Source: Prosopocoilus inquinatus
Taxonomy: Eukaryota; Arthropoda; Insecta; Coleoptera; Lucanidae
DNA length: 64,000 nucleotides
Reading direction: 5' to 3'
NCBI GenBank assembly: GCA_036172665.1
Contig: CM069874.1
Location: 55,038,707 to 55,102,706, forward strand
The notes under the pieces are model-generated. The model searched no databases and was not told the origin of the DNA. It was given only the letters and a program-made list of their open reading frames with translations. Below are positions 55,296-64,000 of the stretch, one piece after another. Numbering within the stretch: the stretch's first letter is position 1; the number at the start of each line of letters is the position of its first letter. The translations under genes were made by a program, and so were the position numbers.

Positions 55296-55435
55296 AAAAC
55301 TTTCATTATGCTTTGACAGCAAGCATGGCCGCCTTGCATGGGGGACTGCTCCCAACCTTTAGGAGCAAATCCGCTTCAATTTGTCTATCCTACTGCACCG
55401 ACAGGTCAAAAAGCGATCGTAGGATGTAGCTGTTA
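55296..55435. repeat. Composite foldback repeat, inverted partial copy
   Basis: TTATGCTTTGACAGCAAGCA onward to CAGGTCAAAAAGCGATCGTA is the reverse complement of the first module of the repeats at 27131 and 52727, with a small insertion (CTGCTCCCAACCTT). It ends abruptly at a fragment of Penelope RT. Confidence 0.8.
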
Positions 55436-55439
55436 TATT

Positions 55440-55562
55440 GCAAACAGCAGATTAGTTCCAATTAATTATGTAATTATTAGTCTAGATGTTGTTACACTTT
55501 TTAGCAACATACCTTTAGAATTATTCTTACAAAATAGTGAAACAAACTGGGAAAGAGAATAA
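55440..55562 (+). pseudogene. Penelope RT motif-A fragment
   Basis: The frame reads PINYVIISLDVVTLFSNIPL followed by a short tail, clearly the motif-A block that in the fuller copy at 49.3 kb reads IISLDVISLFTNIP. It is on the plus strand, opposite to that copy, and joined directly to a foldback-repeat fragment. Differences indicate another Penelope lineage or an older insertion. Confidence 0.8.
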
Positions 55563-55564
55563 TT

Positions 55565-56062
55565 TTAGAACTTAAGGTTTCTCCTGCTCCCCTCCGTACT
55601 CTACCTCTTCGTTTTGACCCAAAAAGTTCAAATTTACTTTCATCCGACCACACCACTTTTTCCCAATAGGCTGGGAGTTTATTTACATGTTGTTTTGCAA
55701 ATGCTAATCGTTTTTTCTTATTTCGTTCACTAATGAATGGTTTCTTTCTTTTTAAAAAACTTTGAAGGCCAGCCTCCTTAATTCTTCTTTTAATTGTTTT
55801 AGTAGAAACGTTTATATTGACACTTTCCCTCACTTGGCGAGCACTTGCATTAGGCATCGTCTCTTGATGTGGATTTTCTTTTTCGCCATCGACCAGCGAT
55901 ATTTTCAGTACTATTAGTGGCTTCAAATTTTTTTGCAAATACGAACAACGTTTTTTGATACTTTATACTTCTTTGCTAATTGTCCGTAACTTATACCCAC
56001 TTTTCGGTCTTACATACAATACATTTTCTAATTTCCAAAGCGATTTCTTTTCTGGAAGCCAT
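55565..56062 (-). pseudogene. Truncated Tc1-like transposase
   Basis: It starts MASRKEIALEIRKCIV at 56062 and is frameshifted or stopped soon after. A second frame (55938-55565) carries helix-turn-helix residues (NVSTKTIKRRIKEAGL), then KLPAYWEKVVWSDESKFELF with the first catalytic Asp. The rest is missing beyond 55565. GTCCCCATAATTTTGTCC near 56198 looks like its terminal region. The copy is inactive. Confidence 0.82.
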
Positions 56063-56269
56063 GAGAAATTTTTAGTTTAAAAACGAATTTTCTTAGGACA
56101 TTTCACTATTAATTATTAACTCAATAAAAATGTTGTTTTTCAGATTAATCCACTAACATTGTGTGCACGCTAGAATAGTTCTGATAAAACTAAAGCTGCA
56201 TCGTTGTCCCCATAATTTTGTCCAACTAAAAACATCTATAAAATAAACAAAACAAACCCCACCATTAAA

Positions 56270-58089
56270 GGATTATTCATTTATGAAATAATGCCCAATA
56301 AATGTTATTTGCACAGTTTTAAGACCCTGTTGTCGATTTATGAATGCTACAGGTATAAAGGGATAAACGTTTGCGGAAAATAACCAGTAATGTGAATGTC
56401 GTACACCAATGCTTAAAAGTATTCGGAGTACTAGCCGGATCACTGGCAGTAGTAAATTTTGTGTTTTGCAATTATGAACCTTACAGCTTTTACAAGCGTA
56501 CCTGCTGTCCGGATAATAAAACCGGCCGTCGCACACACGGATTTAAAATAGACACGAACGTATTCAACCAACTTGATTAATTACTTATAGTGGTAGAAAC
56601 GCATTCATTATTTAATTAGTAAATTTAACAAAATTTGTTTCCTAAATATTATAACGTGTAGGTAAAATAAATAAGGAAAACAATGTGAAATTAAAATTTC
56701 TGAATCTTTGATAAATATAGTGAAATGAAATGTAACTATGCGTGCATATCATTATTATCAATAAAGACCTTATTAAATAATTAAATGAAATAGAATCTAT
56801 TATTTTCGTAAATAAATAGATTTTATAGTTTAATGCGATATACATATTATTTGCTTACTAATTAATAGCTTTGTTGACTAGAACTTCATTATACGGAAAG
56901 CGCATTTTATATTAGAATACGAAAAAAATTAAATGGTATTAATTGATTTTGTATATTTTTTCTTAATTAAATTAAATGATCAAGAATAAATGTCCCATCA
57001 TTCGCATATTTTGACAAATTAAAGGTTATAAGTTTGAATAATTTACTTTTAACTTCTGAATTAATGCAAACGTGCGAAAACTGTTTTTATTTCAATTCCA
57101 AGAAGGCTAAAATAATAAAGAGCATGCATGTTATGAATTTTCAGAATTCGTAAATTACTTCGAATGCCTTAATCATAATCGCATGCTTTAGATAAACAAT
57201 AGTTTCTCTGATATCCTCATCCTCAAAAATGATTCTCCATACAGTTATTTTAATTGTTTCCAATGATCAACATTAATTTATTTCTTGCCATAGTAATTTT
57301 GGTATTACGCATATTTTTTATATAAAATTGTATAGGTCTTTTTAAAATATTTTGCAGTGCGGTTTTTTGTGGTAACTCTAGAAGATAATATGTAAAAAAA
57401 ACCTAGAATTTTTTTATGATCTTTTTCTCAGCTCCTAAAATAAAACATTGGAACATATAAAAATAACCCTATACATCTCGCTCAGCTCATTTTTGTATAT
57501 TTCATATTTACCAAAAATCTCTTTACTCTTTCCTCGTAATTAAAATGGTAGAATAAAAATTTCTGTAAAGTAATAAAACTTTTGTGAAACAAAAAATTAA
57601 AGAACAAATCAGACATTGCGTATAATTATAATTTTTCCAATTCATTTACATCATCGATCCTTTAAACTAATTTAAAATTCATGTATTTCTTTAGATATAT
57701 AAAGATCTGTTATGTAAGAAAATAAAATATTCTAATTTAGGTAAAATAAAATTGTGGTTACATTTTTGATAAATGATAAATGAAACTAAATACGTGCCTT
57801 CCAACGAAATTCAACGCATCATAAACATCTACCGGCCGCGGCAATTTAAGAGGATTAACGACCTTTTTATCGGGGTGCGGAGAAAGTATCCTCCTTTCTT
57901 AAGGTTCAAAATAAATTAGACCTGTTTCAATAAGGGTCATATTCGAACAGTTTTATTGCTTTTCGTTTCGAAACTTTTAAGCACCGGTGTACCCACAATT
58001 TCGTCCCCGACTGTATGTCTCCGTTAATCGTACCTGAAGACTCAGTAAAGTAAAAGAATAAATTAATTATAAACAAAAATAATGAAAAT
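56270..58089. other. Intergenic AT-rich DNA
   Basis: No gene recognised. Minus frames 56273-56536 and 56642-56845 lack identifiable motifs. A slightly GC-richer patch at about 57825-57890 (TACCGGCCGCGGCAATT) has no assignable role. Confidence 0.3.
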
Positions 58090-59634
58090 TCGATAAAATT
58101 TGATAAATCTTTATTAAGGTATATTTATGTACAAGACAAGCAGATCTCATACTTTCTTACAAAGTATTATGTTACAAAAGGATAGAACTAAATTAAGAGA
58201 AAGGATGACAATCTAATCGTAATGGTGTAATTGACTGTACAGCCTCAGCCACGTACAAATACGGTCTTTCCAAGTTAAAACACAACAAGTAAAATCAACA
58301 AGGAAACTGACATCGAAAGCTCAACGTTCTCCTGGATTAAGCACTCGTTCACTCTATCACAGTATTACCTAATCATTCTCGATTCAAACCAATACAGTTT
58401 TCACCAACAAAAAGTTCTTCGGTATACAATGAAAATGAGCACTTTTCCGATTGAGTTTGCTCTTAAACTTGTTAGGGAAATTTGATTTGACCCCAACCAA
58501 GCTAAACGTTAACAATACAAAAAAGAGAATAATAAATTAAATGTAAGTTATTACTGCACTAATTATTTCATTAAACGTGTAATGTGCCAACTCGTCACCT
58601 ATTTAATTTCAACGTACAACTATTGCGTTTTTAGAACAAAACATCTTTCGTCAAAGATATTATTTAAGTTTATGTTAATACAATAAAGTGCGGTTTCTTC
58701 AGTCACAAAATAATATCTAGGAGAAAAAGTTTTGCTTGTAAAATCTTTCGTCTTATTGAAATTTTTGTATAATTTCAATAAAACTTGTCTTCATTAAAGA
58801 CTACAATCTGCTGTTTCTCCTAAAACCAACTGATGAGCAAACTTCCTATGGATGAAAATCGTACAATAATACTGAAAACGGCGTGATTCACCCCTACAAT
58901 TTGTACTTGCTTCAAGTTTCTTGCTACACATGGTGGCTGGTTAAAAATTCAAAAACTTCATAGCAGTGACATACATACTACAGTAAAGGGCACTTTTAAC
59001 TTACAAACGTGCAGAAGCTTACTAAATCAAGTCTTTTTTTAACAAGGAATGTCGAAATATACATCACTCAAGATGTGTATACCCGACTTCCGGATGTGAT
59101 TAAAATTTAGTGAAATTAATCAATTAAAAAACGAGAACGTTAACATAAAGATAGAATTACTGTATATTCATAATATTTATATACACATCTAAAAAAATAC
59201 ATTGCAAGAAAAAATATTATCTTACTAATATATACTTCATTCTAGATATACATATATACAAGACAGGTCATTTGTAAATAACAATCTAAATAATAGTAGT
59301 ACACTTCAAAACGGTAGTAGGGCAAATGCGTGTTCACTGAGGAACGAACTTTGAAGAGTTTAAAACGGCATGCATTTCACTGAGGATTATTTTTTTTTTT
59401 TTGTTTAGAAATACTTAAAGCTACCAGTGCTACAATATAAGCTCAAGATATATGAAATATTGTCATGTAGTCAGTTAACATGTACGATAAATTACTTCTT
59501 TTTTAAATCTATGTTATTAACTTTTGACCTATGTCTCTTCTAACGTTAACACCTTTTACCTTCCACGTGCCTACGATGCATTTCTATGAAAACAAAATCA
59601 TTATTCCAGTTACGGGATAAACTTACTCGCATAG
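58090..59634 (-). other. Probable 3' UTR of the GCK-III kinase gene
   Basis: From the stop at 59635 down to about 58090 there is no ORF or transposon. Minus-strand AATAAA words occur, with a plausible final signal near 58110 (TTTATT on the plus strand). If that signal is used, the 3' UTR is about 1.5 kb. No conserved motif was identified. Confidence 0.4.
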
Positions 59635-61578
59635 CTAATACCTCGTTACTTTATCCATGACACTTTTAAGCCTTTGTTCCGTGATAGATGGCACTAGTTT
59701 TTGTACCATTTCACATATGAAAGCCTCGCTGATACCAGGGCTTGCTCTTTCTGCCAGTTCAAAAGCATTCTTCAATTCTTCAATGGCATCCGATGATTTG
59801 TGAGACGTTTCAGCTGCTCGTCCATTGTAATGATGTTTCCGTTGCAACTAAAATTTACAATACTAATTACAAGAGACCTCTTAGGACAATTGTCACTTAC
59901 CTCTGATATTAAGGGATAGATGACGGCCGACAGGCAAGGTGACCTGACGTCTGTTTTGTTACCTGAATTTGAATGTTCTCTAGACAAGTGTCTTTTATTT
60001 GATTTCTTTTCGACATCCGCTTCACCTCCTCGATGATCCAACGGACTCATTTCTCTCGAAAGTCGTTTTTCTCTGTCTTTAATATCCCTATCTCTATCTC
60101 TGTCTCGGTCAATTTCTTTTCTGTTGTCCGGAGGAACTTGGACAGCAGAAACTGGTCGTGACTAAACCAATGTCAATGATGTTAAATAGTATAGTAACAT
60201 AATATTATGAAAAATTGGTTATTTCAAAACAAAATATCTTCTTTGACATTTTTCAGCATCAGTCATTATCATTTGATGAAGTGTCCTTAGTCCTTAATAA
60301 TGGAATTCTTTTTTTAATTTCAAAATTAAAAATGAAAGATGAATGAAGTAGAACTTTTCATGTTGACCGGTCCGGTACAATTTAATTTGAAATTTAAAAT
60401 AAGTCAGCAATAAAATAGAGATCTCACATGTTATTAAAAATTTTAAAAAAATAATGAAAAAATGAAAACTTATGTATTAAAAAAAAATGAGACCTGATAT
60501 TTCTTGTAATAAGTACTTACAGGTGTCGCTTTGTCAGGTCTATAATGATTTAAATTGGAATCTTTCGGGGGTGACCTCGCCATCATATGACTGGAACCAT
60601 TCTGGACTTTATGCGTAATTTTATGATTGGGCGAAGGAACGTCTTCCAACGGAAGTTTGATCGAATGGCTGCCCTTAACAGTCATAATCCACGGATCGTC
60701 AAGGTCGCTCTCCTGTTTAGATTCTTCCCTAAAATAATGTCACGTCGCAGCGAACACAACGAAGACAAGTGACCTAACTACTTACGAGTCCGAGTTTTCC
60801 GATTCGGTTTCGCTTTCCTCACTCCTCGTCGCCTTCCATTTCTTATACCTATCTATTAAGTCAATTAAATAGGAATTCTTCTTGGCTTTTCTGATAAATG
60901 GAAATTTCAGGAGCTCTTTCGCAGTCGGTCTCTAAAAATGGTGAAGTAGAATTAGTCATCTAAGAATCATATTTTCATTTTCAACACTAAACTGAATCGA
61001 CTATGTTTAATCTTTTTTGTTATTATTCAATTTAAACCGAGAGTTTACACTAAAGTATTTAGACTTACATTTTGAGGATCTTTATTTAGGCAGGCTTCGA
61101 CGAAGTCTTTAAAATTTTTCGTGTAATCGCCGCTAAGTTGCGGAGGATTATTCTTAGGTATGAGGAATAACACCCGCATCGGATGTAGTTCGGAATTGGG
61201 AGGTTCCCCCTTCGCTAATTCGATGGCCGTAATCCCCAAGCTCCATATATCCGCTTTGGAGTCGTACGCCGACTGCTTAATCACTTCGGGCGCCATCCAG
61301 AAAGGCGTACCGACGAAAGTGTTCCGCTTGCTGGTTGTGTTCGTTAGTTGGCCGGCGACGCCGAAATCCGCCAATTTCACGTCTCCCATTTCGCTCAAAA
61401 GTACGTTCGCCGCCTTTATGTCTCGGTGTAATTTACGTTCACTGTGCAGATAATCTAATCCCTTCAGGACTTCCCGCAGGATGATGGCGATATGCATTTC
61501 CTCGAAATTGCCCGCTTTCATGAGATCCAGCGCCGACCCACCACCGAGATATTCCATGATAATCCATAATTTCGTCCC
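59635..61578 (-). CDS. GckIII: Germinal-centre kinase III (STK24/25/26-type Ser/Thr kinase), 5' end outside window
   Basis: Sterile-20 family kinase that, in animals, works with MO25 and CCM3 in cell polarity, junction and tube-morphology control. Exons seen: 61069-61578, 60786-60931, 60521-60728, 59901-60161, 59635-59847; phases agree and total 445 codons plus stop. The visible kinase part starts at [16 protein letters not shown] and includes the catalytic loop [13 protein letters not shown], the activation segment [20 protein letters not shown] and SKADIWSLG, almost identical to vertebrate STK24/25. The next exon ends the kinase domain ([20 protein letters not shown]). Then come an acidic linker, a linker with an RD-dipeptide run, and a C-terminal helix [19 protein letters not shown] matching the CCM3-binding tail. 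The N-lobe (about 90 residues with the P-loop) should be in exons beyond 64000. Confidence 0.95.
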
Positions 61579-61885
61579 CTGAAAAAAGAAAACAAAAAAG
61601 TCAATTCAGAAATTCTTCTATAATAAAGCGTGTCTCTAAACCTATGTCTTTAATTGAAACCGCAAACAGTGGTCAAGAAAAGAGGCAAAATTTGTTATAC
61701 AACTATTGGTCAGATAGCAATAATAACGCAGATAAAAATTATTTTACTTTTGCATAGAAATTGTTCGAGGGTCGCTGAATGCAGCTTAAATGTTCCGGCG
61801 GAGCTTGGTTTTCAACTATTCTCCGACGTTCGAGGCCATAAAAGTCATAAAAACGCAGACCATGACCTAACGCACAGATATTGTA

Positions 61886-63391
61886 CAGAGTGGACCATTT
61901 TTGATGGTTTTACAGGGTTTCTCAGTTATTTATAGAAATAGAAGAAAATCGTTTTCGCAACCCAATGCTACTTTCTGGAGAACACAGTGGGGAAAACAAA
62001 AGTTAACTACCTCGATTCATTCGGGAAATATCGGCCGAAAACGAATTTTTCCGAAAAATTATTTTTCACAATATCTCACTTGTTTGACAAGATATTTTGA
62101 AAATTCAAAAACTGAAAAAAAAAAAATTCACTGACATTATTGCCTTTTGTAGAAATTGCATCAGTTCTGCGAAACAGACTATAACTTTCTAATTTTAAAT
62201 GGGAATCGCAGTTGGCTATGACAAATAAATAGCTTGTTTAATGAGGTTTTCAAAAATATAAAGTTTGATATAATTATTTTTTTTTAATAACAGAGATACC
62301 AACTTTCATTACTTTGCAGTACCTATCAAGCTATCTATGACACTAGAAACAAAAGAAAATTCAGTTGTTTTCCTCAAAAATTCATTTTTAGAATAAATAA
62401 TAAAGGTAATCAAATTAAAAAAATAAATAAATAAATAACTGGAAATACATAATGCTTTTAGAGAACTCATTAAACTACGAGTAATATAAATATGGATTAA
62501 CTATCAATGCAGTTTTGAAGAATTATATGTTATATGCTCCTTTGAAATTATTAAATCTTAAATTTTGAATTACCAAAAATTCTTAGATGTGTTTATTTCT
62601 CTTTTACCAGTGATTAAATTTATTAACATACAAAAGTTCTTGAAAGCATTTTTAAACTTAAGAAATGTGACACTTCAATAATTTTTTAAAGAAATACATT
62701 AATTAATACAATTTAAAGTATATAAAAATCTGTTAGCTTGTTCTTTTTTAATAATTAAAGAACTGTTCAAATAGATTTAATTCATTTTTACATATTTGTC
62801 GTTTTATGTCAGTATCTAATAGATACATGAAGCTATTTATTTATTGAATTAAGTCAGCTGTTTTACTTAATAATAATTCACTTTTTGTGGAAAAAAACTG
62901 AACTCATTTTTTGTTTTTGTTGCCGTGGGTGACTTGTTAGCTGCCGAGAAACAAAAAATAATTAGTATCTTTGTTATTTGTAAAAATAATTATATCAAAC
63001 TTTATATTTTTGAAAACCTCATTAAACAAGCCATTTACTTGTGTCATAGCCAACTGCGGTTTCCATTTGAAATTAGAAAGTTATAGTCTGTTTCGCAGAA
63101 CTGATGCAATTTCTACAAAAGGCAATAATGTCAGTGAAATATACGTTAATTGCCGAATAAAATGGTTTTTGAATTTTCAAAATATCTTGTCATACAACTG
63201 AGATATTGTGAAAAATAATTTTTCGGAAAAACTCGTTTTCGACCGATATTTCCCGAATAAATCGAGGTAGTTAACTTTTGTTTTCCCCACTGTGTTCTCC
63301 AGAAAGTAGCATTGGGTGGCGAAAGCAGTTTTGTTCTATTCCTATAAATAACTGAGAAACCCTGTAAAACCATCAAAAATCGACCACACTG
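61886..63391. mobile_element. 1.5-kb long-TIR element, TA duplication, no ORF
   Basis: Inverted arms of about 405 bp (61886-62290 and 62985-63391) begin CAGAGTGGACCATTTTTGAT on the left and CAGTGTGGTCGATTTTTGAT on the right, next to TA at 61884-61885 and 63392-63393. The arms share GGTTTTACAGGGTTTCTCAG and CTGGAGAACACAGTGGGG. The interior of 0.7 kb is AT-rich and non-coding. It lies in a kinase intron. It resembles the 30.3-kb element in design, but the termini differ, so it is a separate family. Confidence 0.9.
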
Positions 63392-63393
63392 TA

Positions 63394-64000
63394 CTTAAGG
63401 CAGGTCAAGTATCGTGTTTTTTTGTTAATTTTAAAAGCAGATAAATTTTGTAACTAGATAAGTTCTTAATAGTTTCAAATATTCTGTGCGTGTTGCATTC
63501 ATTGATGATTAGTTTTGTGCTAATCCGTACTTTAACAGTTAAATTTAAAAAAATCAATCCAAAGGCGATCGAAAAAGTGGATATCCTTACATCATATTAA
63601 TTCGTAAGTTGCCAAAAATCAACTTAAAATGTTGATTATTAAAGTTTATTGAATTTGTAGAGCAAAAACAAATTTGTTTCTTTATTAAAACTTCGAATAA
63701 ACGACGAAATAAACGTCTGCACTAGGCGAGAGCTTTTATGTCTTTACGGTTTAAACCGATGCAGAAATTCAGGTTCAATATTATTCTTATAAAACCATGT
63801 GTTTTGTGTTGGAATGTAAACAATTAATAAAATATTTCGGCTGGAAGCTAGAGAAGTTATTCAATCACTTATTTTGAACCCATAGATTACTGTGTGTACA
63901 GGCAATCTAATTTATTTAAATTTTTCATCGTATCATACTCGAATTCTTGCTTTCCGTTTTTACAATAGGAATAGTTTCTGCTTTTGTTATACTTATTCTG
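63394..64000. other. Kinase upstream/intron DNA, nothing recognised
   Basis: AT-rich sequence without an exon matching the expected kinase N-lobe (no P-loop or IDLEEA-like block on the minus strand) and without an identifiable repeat. Confidence 0.4.

Overview
The window looks like nuclear DNA of an insect, perhaps a beetle. The base composition is AT-rich, introns can be very short (one is about 53 nt), the gene content is that of an animal, and Tc1/mariner, piggyBac, hAT, Harbinger, LINE and Penelope relics are dense. The species cannot be named from the sequence alone. All recognised host genes lie on the minus strand.

From low to high coordinates the host genes are: (1) a six-exon beta-integrin gene (791-20054), complete at 778 codons plus stop, with a first intron of about 12.9 kb filled with transposons; (2) the CHERP/SCAF6 splicing-factor orthologue (23224-25706), two exons, 809 residues; (3) a very large coiled-coil gene of about 3,510 residues (47565 down to about 30205), assembled from fourteen exons whose splice phases all match. 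It has an N-terminal array of ten 36/37-residue repeats, a 1,924-codon exon of coiled coil with an 18-residue period, and two similar 87-nt terminal exons. I do not recognise its function; (4) the 3' part of a germinal-centre kinase III gene (STK24/25/26 type, 59635-61578), whose ATP-binding N-lobe lies beyond the window. A tRNA-Thr-like sequence sits at 21696-21767.

Introns and intergenic DNA are mostly mobile elements. Those with defined ends are a piggyBac relic with TTAA duplications and four internal GGTGC-N6-GCACC palindromes; a Tc1/mariner-type element with DD41D spacing; a 1.27-kb hAT element with a perfect 8-bp target duplication, nested in a 2.8-kb long-TIR element; two more long-TIR elements of about 1.5 kb with TA duplications; a PIF/Harbinger-like palindromic MITE; and a Penelope-like element with RT, GIY-YIG and a recognisable minimal hammerhead ribozyme. 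A composite foldback repeat with a fixed modular architecture occurs at 27.1 and 52.7 kb, with fragments at 26.9 and 55.3 kb. A LINE relic, a probable solo LTR and Tc1 remnants complete the inventory.

The genes do not form a pathway or operon. They share only orientation. The most novel protein-level signal is the giant repeat/coiled-coil gene; the most informative mobile-element signals are the ribozyme-bearing Penelope copy and the composite foldback family. All exon boundaries are read by eye from splice consensus and phase and could be off by a base or so.
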